This document shows, piece after piece, positions 1 through 8,513 of a DNA stretch of 29,673 bases. Source of the DNA: CAZOIA01 sp964579675 (lineage in GTDB: Bacteria; Planctomycetota; Phycisphaerae; UBA1845; PWPN01); assembly GCA_964579675.1 (NCBI GenBank), contig CAZOIA010000051.1, forward strand, positions 1 to 29,673, written 5' to 3'. The notes beneath the pieces were generated by a model, which worked only from the letters and a program-made list of their open reading frames with translations, was not told the origin of the DNA and ran no database searches. How positions within the stretch are numbered: position 1 is the stretch's first letter; each line of letters begins with the position of its first letter. The position numbers and the translations under genes were made by a program.

Positions 1-2
1 AG

Positions 3-1784
3 CAATGGCTAAGGCAGGTCAGCGAGATGATCGAAGCGAGCGCCCTGGTCGGCCTGCCGCCCATGGCGGGCGTTCACGACGTTCGCGAGGTGGTGCGCAC
101 GGCCGTCCCGCCCCACCTGCCGGAACCGGAAGACTTCGCGGTCCTGGCTGAGACCCTTGATGCAACCCACGAGATCGTCAACTGGGCGGCTTTGCTCCGG
201 CCGAACGCCACCGAGTTGCGGACGCTGTGCGAGCGGATCGGCGACTTCAAGCCAATCGCGGACGTGATCCACCGCGTCGTCGACCCGAGCGGCGATATCC
301 GGGACGACGCCAGTGCCAAGCTTCGCAAGATCCGGGTTGAGATCGCCCACGCGAGAATCGCCATCGGGCACGTAGTCGATCGCCTCGTGCGTGAACGGAA
401 CGTCACTCGCTGGCTGCGCTACTCGGAAGCGACGTTTCACGAGGATCGGCTCGTACTGCCGCTGGCCGCTGAACACCGCGGCCGGGTACCCGGCATCGTG
501 CACCGCAGTTCGGATTCCGGGGCGACGCTTTTCGTCGAGCCCGCCGAAGCGGTCGAGCTGAACAACCGTATCATCACCCTGAAGCAGGACGAGCAGACGG
601 AAGTCAACCGGCTCCTGTGGAACCTGACGCACCAGGTTCACATCAACAGCGAGGAGATCCTCAAGACGGTCGAGGCGCTGGGGGTGCTCGACCTGATCAC
701 GGCCAAGGTGCGGTTCGCCCGGTCCTACCGGTTAACCTGTCCGCAGCCCACGACCGACGGCCAACTCCGGCTGAAGCAGGCCCGGCATCTGCTCCTGATT
801 GAGCTGCAGAAGGAGACCGAGAAACGGTCGGAGCACCGCGACGTGGTGCCGATCGACGTTCGACTGGGCGACGATTTCGACGTGCTCGTCATCACCGGGC
901 CGAATACCGGCGGAAAAACCGTCACCCTCAAGACGGTCGCGCTGGCGTGCGCGATGGCCCAGGCCGGCCTGCCCATCCCGGCTGCGGAGGGCAGCCGCGT
1001 GCCGCTCTACCGCGACATCCTGGTGGACATCGGCGACGAGCAGAGTCTGCAACAATCTCTGAGCACGTTCAGTTCCCACCTGGCCCGGGTTCTGGTCATG
1101 CTGAAGCGGGCCCGGCCGGGGACGCTCATGCTGATCGACGAGCTCGGAGCGGGCACCGACCCGGACGAGGGAGCGGCCATCGGGCGGGCGGTCGTGGAAG
1201 AGCTGCTCCACCGGAAATGCCCGGCCTTGATCACCACGCACCTCGGCGTGCTCAAGAGCCTGGCCTATACGGAAGCCCGGGCGGAGAACGCCTGCGTCGA
1301 GTTTGATGCCGAGACGTTCCGACCGACGTATCGGCTCTTGATCGGCGAGCCGGGCAACAGCAACGCGATCAACATTGCCGCCCGGCTGGGTCTGCCGCCC
1401 AGAGTGATCGAGTCGGCTCGCGGGCACCTGGCCAGTTCGCACCAGCAACTGACCCGGGCGATCCGCGGCACGCTGCAATCACGCCGGCAGGCCGAATCGG
1501 CCAGAGCCCAAGCCGAGGCCGCCCAGATCGAAGCCGATAGACAGAAAGCCGCTGCCGAGCGCGAACGAATCGAACTCGGGCAGAAACAGGCTCAATTCGA
1601 ACGCTGGATCAGAATGGTTTCGTCCCTGAAGCCCGGCGACCGGGTCCACGTCCGCCGGTTCGATCGCCAGGGCACGATCGTCCGTATGATGCTGCACAAG
1701 CAACTTGCCGTCGTTGCCGTGGGAGCGGTGGAAATGGAGGTCCCGGTCCGGGAACTGTCGCCCCCCGAAGAAACGGACTCGTAA
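3..1784 (+). CDS. mutS2: MutS2-family DNA-binding ATPase, 5' end outside the window, no Smr domain
   Basis: MutS2 proteins are ABC-type ATPases that act on branched DNA or on collided ribosomes. The reading frame is open to the left edge, and residues just upstream of the ATG at 27 continue the family pattern (the GVHDVR region follows soon after), so the true start lies outside. Numbered from that ATG, Walker A is GPNTGGKT at about 291-298, the family signature STFSSH is near 347, and Walker B LMLIDELGAGTDPDEGA is near 367-383. A Q/E/A-rich coiled coil (about 480-530) follows, then a small beta region (KPGDRVHVRRFDRQGTIV). The protein stops there. MutS2 proteins usually run to about 780 residues and end in an Smr nuclease domain with LDLRG and HGxG motifs, and none is present. 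It is convergent with the next gene. Family call is firm; the absence of Smr is seen directly. Confidence 0.93.
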   Translation, partial: QWLRQVSEMIEASALVGLPPMAGVHDVREVVRTAVPPHLPEPEDFAVLAETLDATHEIVNWAALLRPNATELRTLCERIGDFKPIADVIHRVVDPSGDIRDDASAKLRKIRVEIAHARIAIGHVVDRLVRERNVTRWLRYSEATFHEDRLVLPLAAEHRGRVPGIVHRSSDSGATLFVEPAEAVELNNRIITLKQDEQTEVNRLLWNLTHQVHINSEEILKTVEALGVLDLITAKVRFARSYRLTCPQPTTDGQLRLKQARHLLLIELQKETEKRSEHRDVVPIDVRLGDDFDVLVITGPNTGGKTVTLKTVALACAMAQAGLPIPAAEGSRVPLYRDILVDIGDEQSLQQSLSTFSSHLARVLVMLKRARPGTLMLIDELGAGTDPDEGAAIGRAVVEELLHRKCPALITTHLGVLKSLAYTEARAENACVEFDAETFRPTYRLLIGEPGNSNAINIAARLGLPPRVIESARGHLASSHQQLTRAIRGTLQSRRQAESARAQAEAAQIEADRQKAAAERERIELGQKQAQFERWIRMVSSLKPGDRVHVRRFDRQGTIVRMMLHKQLAVVAVGAVEMEVPVRELSPPEETDS

Positions 1785-1842
1785 CCTCAGGTTGCTGACT
1801 TGCGACAGACTCGTGCTCGATTGGGGCATGCCCGCAGACCTG

Positions 1843-1883
1843 ACGCCGCGAATGGACGGCGGGCTCACAGAGCCCGGCTCGGA
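1843..1883. repeat. Decayed half-copy of the palindromic element found at 13655 and 18712
   Basis: About 41 bases match the right half of the 18712-18896 element with roughly five mismatches, from ACGCCGCGAA through GGGCTCACAGAGCCCGGCTC. The core GGGCTC-ACA-GAGCCC is a perfect six-base-pair hairpin. It lies in the 164-base gap between two convergent genes, the same setting as the two complete copies. Terminal inverted repeats were not found here, so it looks like a remnant. The rest of this gap shows nothing I recognise. Confidence 0.7.
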
Positions 1884-1948
1884 ATTCGGAGTCCGGCTCG
1901 GAATACGGAATGCAGCGCGGCGGGCACGGGTTCGGGCCCGGCCGCCGG

Positions 1949-3592
1949 CTACCGCCTTGCAGGTCGCGTCGTGGATCTGGCGCCCGGTTGCGTGGCTGAT
2001 CCGGGCGGCTCGTCCCGGGCGGCTCGGGTTGCGGGGGCTTCCGCCGGTGGCCCACCCGGCCAGAAGACCGACGCGTCCCGGGCTCTTGCCGCGGTGAGCA
2101 GCCTGTTGCCCCCCGGATGGTCCGGCTTGAGTTCGAGCGTCCGCTCGAAGATCTCTGCCGCCTGGTCGTACTTCTCGTCCATCGCAAGCCCGAGGCCCAG
2201 GAACGAGAGCACTTCAAACGGTGCCGACTCGAGTTCCGATACGCGACGCAGATCCGCGATCGCCAGTCGCACAAGTTCCCGCGGCGGCCTGGTAATCCCC
2301 GCCCGTTTCAACTGGTCCGGATCCTGCACCGCCAGATTCAGCAACGTCTGGCCGCGCAACAAGTAGGCGGGCGTGTAATCGCTGTTTAGCGCGATAGCCC
2401 GCTCCGCCTCCTGAAATGCCCGGGTCAGGTCCCTGAATGCAATCCGGATCAGCCCGTGTATGCAGTGCGGCTCCGGCTCCATCGGCGCCAGCTTGAGCGC
2501 CTCGGCGATGGCGGCCAGCGCTTCGTCATTCTCGCCGAGAAGTCGATGGCACTCGGCGACCCTTACCCAGGCGGCGGCGTGGTCTGGTTGACCGACGGTC
2601 TTATCCTTCAGTTGTCCCGCAAGCTCCAGCGCCTCGTGGTAGCGTCCCTGCTCGAAGAGCAGATTGTACCGGCTGGCGACGGCGTCCTTGCTGGTTTGCA
2701 GGGCTCGCACCCGATTCTCGAGGGTGTCCTCCATGAGGATCGTGTCGGTTTCGGCCAGGGCGAGTTGCAGCTCTGCCTTCGACTGCTCGTTATCACCCAG
2801 GTGGTGATAGGCCAGGCTAAGCAGTCCGTGACCCGACTTGCCGATCTCACCCAGTTGACGAGCCGCGTTCACCTGATCCACGACGCCCTGCCAATCGCCT
2901 CGTTCTCGAGCCAGCCGGGCCAGCGACAGTTCGCCCGCCACATCGCTCGGGCGCTGCGCCAGGTAGGCTTTGAACATGCTTTCGGCTTCGTCCAACTCTC
3001 GGGCCCTGAGCGCCAGGTCGCCGAGACGCATGTACGCCGGAGCGTAGTTGGGGTTCAGCTTGACCGCGTGCTGGAAATGCGAGCGAGCGAGGCCCGACCG
3101 GTTGAGGTGCTGGGCCACAAGACCGGCGTGGTAGTGCCACGCATAATCGTTCTCATCAAGCTCGATCGCCCGGCGGTAAAGCGCGAGAGCCTTCTCGTGC
3201 AGCCCTTCTGCTTCGTAGACCCGTCCAAGGATCCCGTAGTTCCTGGCCGTCCTGGTGTACTTGCGAACGTTGTGCAAGGCGACGTAGAAGTTTCTAGCAC
3301 TATCTTCTTCGATCTTCGTCAGGTCCGGCGGCGTAGGAATGCCCAGGGCCTCGGCCAGTCGTCGAGCCGGCCTGTCGTCCTGCCGGACGGACTCGAAAGC
3401 CGGCAGCCTGGGAAGAAGAAACCACCACCCGCGCCGATACACCTGCCAGCCCGCCACAACGCAGATGATCAGAAGGCTCAGCCCGATTCTCTGAACCCAG
3501 ATGTTCTTCAGGAAGGATTCCTTGGCCCCTTTGGCTTCCGGCTCGGCTTCTCTTTGCCCCTCGATCGTCCGGGAGGAATCGTCGTCAGTCAT
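1949..3592 (-). CDS. Membrane-anchored TPR protein
   Basis: The protein is 547 residues. A charged N-terminus of about 30 residues precedes one membrane segment (IGLSLLIICVVAGWQVY), and the rest is built of tetratricopeptide repeats. Clear repeat units include YGILGRVYEAEGLHEKALAL, APAYMRLGDLALRARELDEA and a C-terminal unit ending in AAEIFERTLELKPDHP. The last 40 residues are Ala/Pro/Arg-rich and probably disordered. I chose the ATG at 3592 because GAGGAG lies nine bases upstream; an ATG 20 codons earlier lacks such a site. TPR domains are protein-binding scaffolds, and the helix-then-repeats order suggests the repeats face one side of the inner membrane. It is divergent from the sulfatase-like gene. 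No specific function can be assigned. Confidence 0.88.
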   Translation of the reverse strand: MTDDDSSRTIEGQREAEPEAKGAKESFLKNIWVQRIGLSLLIICVVAGWQVYRRGWWFLLPRLPAFESVRQDDRPARRLAEALGIPTPPDLTKIEEDSARNFYVALHNVRKYTRTARNYGILGRVYEAEGLHEKALALYRRAIELDENDYAWHYHAGLVAQHLNRSGLARSHFQHAVKLNPNYAPAYMRLGDLALRARELDEAESMFKAYLAQRPSDVAGELSLARLARERGDWQGVVDQVNAARQLGEIGKSGHGLLSLAYHHLGDNEQSKAELQLALAETDTILMEDTLENRVRALQTSKDAVASRYNLLFEQGRYHEALELAGQLKDKTVGQPDHAAAWVRVAECHRLLGENDEALAAIAEALKLAPMEPEPHCIHGLIRIAFRDLTRAFQEAERAIALNSDYTPAYLLRGQTLLNLAVQDPDQLKRAGITRPPRELVRLAIADLRRVSELESAPFEVLSFLGLGLAMDEKYDQAAEIFERTLELKPDHPGGNRLLTAARARDASVFWPGGPPAEAPATRAARDEPPGSATQPGARSTTRPARR

Positions 3593-3687
3593 TTCTCTTG
3601 GCTCCTCAGGCAAAGTCGGTCGTCGATCGGTTAGCGAGCGGTTGCTGAACAACCAGGACCTGGTTCACCCGCATGCCGGGGATTACC

Positions 3688-3717
3688 TTGACGGGCGCCT
3701 CACACGGTCGCTAAGAT
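3688..3717 (+). promoter_or_regulatory. Possible sigma70-type promoter for the 3979-13611 operon
   Basis: TTGACG and TAAGAT are separated by 18 bases, pointing toward the sulfatase-like gene. The leader would be about 255 bases. The 386-base divergent gap (3593-3978) otherwise holds only short GC-driven open frames and nothing else recognisable. Confidence 0.3.
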
Positions 3718-3978
3718 GATACTACTAGCTTCCAATAGGAGACAGCGGTTTGGAAGCGATGAAAAGGCGCGCCGGATTGTTCTACTGTGGCCGGATGGCT
3801 GCGCCGATAGCCTCTTGATCGACATTGCGGTGCTGAGACTTTCGGATGTGCCGGTCTACCAGGTCTCCAGCCCGCGCCCGGCTCGCTTGCGGATGGTTTT
3901 TCTAAAGTCTCGCACGAAAGGCTATCCCGGCTCTCGCCGTCTGGGGTAGCCTCAATTCTCGAAAGGGGCTAAGCGCAA

Positions 3979-6561
3979 ATGGGCCCACGGGACTTGCGGT
4001 TGGCTCTCAACTGTTTCTTGGCGGTGGGCGTCATGGTCACGGCCGGCTGTAGCCGTGGACGCTCCAAGGCGCCGCCCACCCCCGCCAAGGATTTCAACGT
4101 CCTCATCATCACGGTGGACACGCTGCGAGCCGACCACCTCGGGTGCTACGGGCATCCGGTGGTCAAGACGCCCAACATGGATCGCCTGGCCCGGGAAGGA
4201 GTCCGGTTCGATCAGTGCACCACCTCCGCGCCCATTACGTTGCCGTCGCATTGCACCATCATGCTCGGCACGGAGCCTTACGTGCACGGCATACGGGCCA
4301 ATGGCGCCCTGGCGCTCAGTGAACCCAACCTCACGCTGGCCGAGATCCTGCGCGAGCAAGGCTACCGCACGGGGGCGCACGTGGGGGCGTTTGTACTGGA
4401 TAGCCGGTGGGGGTTGAATCAGGGCTTCGACGACTATCAGGGGGTGGACCTGCCGGAAACGCGGGAACTGCGCCCGGACGAAGGTGGAGGCATTGCGGGC
4501 GTGTTGCGCGGGAACGCCTTTGCCGAGCGCAAGGCAGACGAGGTCCGCGAGGAAGCGGTTGAGTGGCTGCGCGCCCATGCGACAGAGCGGTTCTTCCTCT
4601 GGGTACACTTCTTCGACCCGCACAAGGCCTATGATCCGCCGGAACCCTACAGGACGGCCTACCACGACCCCTACTCGGGCGAGATCGCCTTTACCGATGA
4701 GCAGATCGGACGTCTGATCGAGGCGCTGCAAAACCTGGGCGTGGCCGATAAGACCCTCATCGTGCTGGTGGCTGATCACGGTGAGGGCTTGGGTGAGCAC
4801 GGCGAGCCCACCCATCTGAATTTCGTGAACGACACCACGTTGCGGGTGCCGCTCATCTTATGGTGCCCGGCCAGGATACCGGCTGGTGTCGTGGTGGCTG
4901 CTCAAGTGCGGACGGTCGATATCGTTCCGACCATTCTGGAGTTTCTGGGCCTGCCGCCGAAGTCCGGCGCCCAGGGTGTCAGCCTTCTGCCGCTCGTCCA
5001 CGGCCAGACCGAGGATCTGGAGCTGGCGGCGTACGGGGAGACATTCGTCCCGTATTTCACGCTTAACTGCGCTCAGACCCGATGTCTGCGCACCGGCGGG
5101 TGGAAGTACATCCACCTGCCCCGGCGCGAGTTGTATCACGTCGCCGAGGATCCGAACGAACTCAACAACCTCGTGGACCGCTACCCTGATCGGGCCGACG
5201 ACATGCGTGATCAGCTCTACGCCCTGCTGGCCGAAGCGCCTCCGCCGGCCCCGATAACGCAGCCGGCCGGGGGAATGGCCCCCGAGGTCATTCAACGCCT
5301 GATCGATCTCGGTTACGTCGCCCTGTCTCCTGAAACCGCGGCCGAACCCGGCACCGATGAGTTGGCGCTGTTCGAACCCAAGGGTGAGGACCCCAAAGAC
5401 CACATAGAGGAAATCCAATTGCTGGGCCTTGGGATCGGCAGCGTACATGTCGGTGACTACCCGGCGGCCGAGCGATTCTTCGGCCAGCTCGTTGAACGGG
5501 GTGCCGATAGCCCCATCATCGTGAAGTGGTACGTGGAGGCTCTTACCGAGCAGGACAAGCTCGAAGAGGCCATGGAGCAGTTCAAGCGGGCGGTGGAGAA
5601 GAAGCCCGACTTTGCCGAGGCCTACAACGACTGGGGCCTGCTCCTGCATCGCAGGGGAAGGGACGAGGAGGCCGTCGAACGCTACCGGGAGGCCGTCCGC
5701 CTCAGGCCCCAAGCTCTGACTTTCCGGACCAACCTGGCCAATGCCCTGACGGACGTCGGCCAACTGGAGGAAGCGGAAAAGCAGTTTCGCCAGGTCGCTC
5801 AGGTCGATCCCCGCAACGCCGACGCACATAACGGTCTGGGCAACGTGTTTGCCGGCCGGGACCAGTTCGACGAGGCGATCGACGCCTACGAGAAAGCGAT
5901 CTCGCTCGATCCGAGCCGGGCAGACTTCCATTACAACCTCGGTCGGGTCCTGTTCCTCCAGGACAAGCTGGATGACTCCGTCAGCAGCTACCGCCGCGCT
6001 CTGGAAATCAACCCTGATTACGCCAGTGCATACTGGAACCTGGGCAACACGTTTCGCAAGCAGGGCAAGCTCGACGAGGCGGTCGAGGCGTACGGGCAGG
6101 CGCTGCGTCTTGACCCGAACAGGGCGGAGCTTGCGGCGGAGCTGGGGCTGACGCTGGCGATGCAGGGCGATTTCCGTCGGGCCATCGCCGTGCTTGGCCA
6201 CGTGGTCAAGCTCGCCCCGGATCAGAAGAAGGCTGCCAATAACCTGGCCTGGCTGCTGGCGACGGCCCCCGAGGCGTCGGTGCGGGACGGTGATCAGGCG
6301 GTGGAGCTGGCCGAGGCACTCGTGGCGGGAAATGAGCGCCGGCACCCCGGCATGCTGGACACGCTTGCCGCCGCCTATGCGGAGACCGGCCAGTTCGACA
6401 AGGCCGCCCGGACCGTGCAGGAGGCGATCGGGCTGGCCTCGTCGAAGAACCGCCCCGCGGCTGTGGCCGAGATGAAAGCGCGCCTCAGGCTGTATGAACA
6501 GAGGCAGCCCTATCGCGAGCGGGTGAACCGCCCCACCACAACGCGGAGCACCGCTCAGTGA
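3979..6561 (+). CDS. Lipoprotein sulfatase/alkaline-phosphatase-superfamily protein with C-terminal TPR array
   Basis: 860 residues. A signal sequence ends in a lipobox-like VTAGC (Cys24), so it is probably a lipoprotein outside the inner membrane. Residues about 38-440 form a sulfatase-type domain: ITVDTLRADHLGCYG carries metal ligand Asp47, and VADHGEGLGEHG carries Asp266/His267. The nucleophile position reads T87-L-P-S-H where classical sulfatases have C/S-x-P-S-R. It therefore cannot carry formylglycine, and may use Thr like other members of the superfamily (phospho- or phosphoethanolamine transferases), or be a divergent hydrolase. Residues about 470-780 hold around eight TPRs (for example AEAYNDWGLLLHRRGRDEEA). 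AAGGGG lies upstream of the ATG. The following gene starts about 40 bases downstream, or overlaps if its alternative GTG is used, which indicates one operon. Substrate unknown. Confidence 0.9.
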   Translation: MGPRDLRLALNCFLAVGVMVTAGCSRGRSKAPPTPAKDFNVLIITVDTLRADHLGCYGHPVVKTPNMDRLAREGVRFDQCTTSAPITLPSHCTIMLGTEPYVHGIRANGALALSEPNLTLAEILREQGYRTGAHVGAFVLDSRWGLNQGFDDYQGVDLPETRELRPDEGGGIAGVLRGNAFAERKADEVREEAVEWLRAHATERFFLWVHFFDPHKAYDPPEPYRTAYHDPYSGEIAFTDEQIGRLIEALQNLGVADKTLIVLVADHGEGLGEHGEPTHLNFVNDTTLRVPLILWCPARIPAGVVVAAQVRTVDIVPTILEFLGLPPKSGAQGVSLLPLVHGQTEDLELAAYGETFVPYFTLNCAQTRCLRTGGWKYIHLPRRELYHVAEDPNELNNLVDRYPDRADDMRDQLYALLAEAPPPAPITQPAGGMAPEVIQRLIDLGYVALSPETAAEPGTDELALFEPKGEDPKDHIEEIQLLGLGIGSVHVGDYPAAERFFGQLVERGADSPIIVKWYVEALTEQDKLEEAMEQFKRAVEKKPDFAEAYNDWGLLLHRRGRDEEAVERYREAVRLRPQALTFRTNLANALTDVGQLEEAEKQFRQVAQVDPRNADAHNGLGNVFAGRDQFDEAIDAYEKAISLDPSRADFHYNLGRVLFLQDKLDDSVSSYRRALEINPDYASAYWNLGNTFRKQGKLDEAVEAYGQALRLDPNRAELAAELGLTLAMQGDFRRAIAVLGHVVKLAPDQKKAANNLAWLLATAPEASVRDGDQAVELAEALVAGNERRHPGMLDTLAAAYAETGQFDKAARTVQEAIGLASSKNRPAAVAEMKARLRLYEQRQPYRERVNRPTTTRSTAQ

Positions 6562-6602
6562 GCAGCGCCCGGGCGGTCCGGCCCGGCCGGAGACATACGG
6601 CG

Positions 6603-8513
6603 ATGCCGACTTGCGGGCAATCAGCTTCCCGGCGAATCATCCCTCTGGCCGTTTTCCCCCTCTCTTTCTTCGTTCTGTTCTATCTTCACGTCTGGTTGTG
6701 GATTGACCCGCGCCTTGTCTATCACCGGCAATGCCCGATCTTCATGTTGGGCTCGGCGTTCTTCAGGGACTTCTTGAACCGCCCGGGCGGACTGGTCGAA
6801 TACCTCTGCGCGCTTCTCTCCCAGGTCTACCCGTATCCCGCGGTGGGTGCTCTGGTTATCACGACCGCCGCCGGTCTCGTTTGTCTGACCACCAGGACGT
6901 TCGTCACGAAGATGGGGGGCACCGGCGTCCACGTCGTCTATCTCCTTCTTCCGGCCATTCTTCTGCTCATGCTCCACAACGAGTACGACCATCCGCTGAC
7001 CACCAGCGTGGGGCTGCTTACCGCCCTGGTGTCTGTGAACGTCCACGTACACCTGTTTGCGGATCGTGCCGCACACCGTTTTGTCACCTTCCTGATACTA
7101 TCCGCGTTCTTGTACCATGCGGCCGCCGGTCCATATCTGCTCTTTGCGGTTCTCTGCGCGCTCTTCGAGTTGCTGAGCAAGGAACGGCTCTCCCTTGGTC
7201 TGTTATGTTTGCTGTCGGCCCTGGTTTTGCCCTTCGCGGCCGGCACATATATCTTCAATCTCGGTATCCTCGACGCCTATGCGCGCCTGTTGCCTTTCCA
7301 TCCGGATGTTGATCCGTCAATGATGTCGATTGCTCTCTATGTCTTCTTCCCGCTGATGGCGGTCACGGTTTCGCTATGGTCACGTCCCGACCCTGACGCA
7401 TCACCCGCGCCCGATAGGACCGGCCCGCCGCCGGCCACAAGCCCTCTGGGACATGACCGCCCAGCCCAACTGAAAGGCGTCGGCCAGTCGCTTGGCCTTT
7501 TCCTCATTGCCATTGGCGTCGTGTTCTTATCGTTCGATAGACAGGCCAAAACCCTGCTTCAAGTTGACTACTATGCCCGGCACAAGATGTGGCCTCAGGT
7601 CCTGCAGAAAGCCCGCCGTCTGCCCGCTGAGCAGTATACGATAACCACCTACTGGGACGTGAACCGGGCCCTGTTTCACACCGGCCGACTTGCCCGCGAT
7701 ATGTTCTCCTACCCCCAGGATCCGTCCGGTCTTTTGTCCAACAACTCCGAGCCGGCTATAATGAGACTGCCGCAGTTGGCCCGGCTGAACCTGGGAGGAA
7801 TCTTCCTCGAACTCGGACGGGTGGCAGAGGCCGAGCACATAACGCAAGAGGCTCTGGAGAACCTGGGTGATTGGCCGCCGATCATCAGACGGCTGGTCGA
7901 GATCTACGTCGTCAAGCGGGAGGGCGATACGGCACGCATCTTCCTGAACGCGCTGAGCAAGCACCTGTTGTGGAGGGACCGGGCCCGGGACTACCGGCGC
8001 CGTCTTGAAGAAGACCCCCTGTTGGATCACGACCAGCACATCGAGCACCTGCGCTCTATCATGATCGTGATCGATCATCTGGGTCATGTCTCGATCGAGA
8101 CGATGATGCAGCAGCTCCTCGAGAGGAACAAGCACAACCGGATGGCATTTGAATACCTGATGGCCTACTACCTGTTGAACCGTGAGCTCGAAGAGATCGC
8201 CCGGAACATCGGCCGCCTGGACGATTTCGACTATCCGGATATCCCGCGGCATTACGAGGAGGCGTTGTTGCTCCACATGAGGGCGGCCGGGAACCGGGAC
8301 ATCGACCTGCACGGCCGGCAGATCAATCCGGACACCCGGCGGCGGTTCGAGGCCTTTTTCGAGATCTACGACCGCCACCGGGGCGACAAGCAGGGGGCGC
8401 GAGACGCCCTCTTCGCCGACTTTGCCGACAGCTACCTGTTCTATAACACGTTCGGCGTCGGCGGTTACGGCAGGGAACTTCTGCAATCGCCGTCCTTCAC
8501 CGGAGCGCAATGA
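6603..8513 (+). CDS. DUF6057-like polytopic membrane protein, cassette copy 1
   Basis: 636 residues from this ATG. The N-terminal half (about 1-330) has roughly eight hydrophobic segments, beginning with IIPLAVFPLSFFVLFYLHVW. It carries the conserved-looking blocks IDPRLVYHRQCPIF and RPGGLVEYL that I associate with DUF6057, a family I recall mainly from Bacteroidota. The C-terminal 300 residues are soluble, helical and TPR-like (LGGIFLELGRVAEAEHITQEA). The ATG at 6603 matches the start of the tandem paralog at 10151 and gives exactly the same length. A GTG at 6558, overlapping the sulfatase stop, also has a GGAG upstream and would add 15 residues. The stop overlaps the next start (ATGATGA), so the pair is translationally coupled. 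Function unknown; family name from memory. Confidence 0.82.
   Translation: MPTCGQSASRRIIPLAVFPLSFFVLFYLHVWLWIDPRLVYHRQCPIFMLGSAFFRDFLNRPGGLVEYLCALLSQVYPYPAVGALVITTAAGLVCLTTRTFVTKMGGTGVHVVYLLLPAILLLMLHNEYDHPLTTSVGLLTALVSVNVHVHLFADRAAHRFVTFLILSAFLYHAAAGPYLLFAVLCALFELLSKERLSLGLLCLLSALVLPFAAGTYIFNLGILDAYARLLPFHPDVDPSMMSIALYVFFPLMAVTVSLWSRPDPDASPAPDRTGPPPATSPLGHDRPAQLKGVGQSLGLFLIAIGVVFLSFDRQAKTLLQVDYYARHKMWPQVLQKARRLPAEQYTITTYWDVNRALFHTGRLARDMFSYPQDPSGLLSNNSEPAIMRLPQLARLNLGGIFLELGRVAEAEHITQEALENLGDWPPIIRRLVEIYVVKREGDTARIFLNALSKHLLWRDRARDYRRRLEEDPLLDHDQHIEHLRSIMIVIDHLGHVSIETMMQQLLERNKHNRMAFEYLMAYYLLNRELEEIARNIGRLDDFDYPDIPRHYEEALLLHMRAAGNRDIDLHGRQINPDTRRRFEAFFEIYDRHRGDKQGARDALFADFADSYLFYNTFGVGGYGRELLQSPSFTGAQ

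Noticed and set aside
3716..3949. 77-codon frame in the divergent gap before the sulfatase-like gene
   Set aside because: No ribosome site, no recognisable domain, and it begins at the candidate -10 box.
4858..6345. 495-codon minus-strand frame across the sulfatase-like gene
   Set aside because: Antisense shadow; the plus strand shows sulfatase and TPR motifs throughout.
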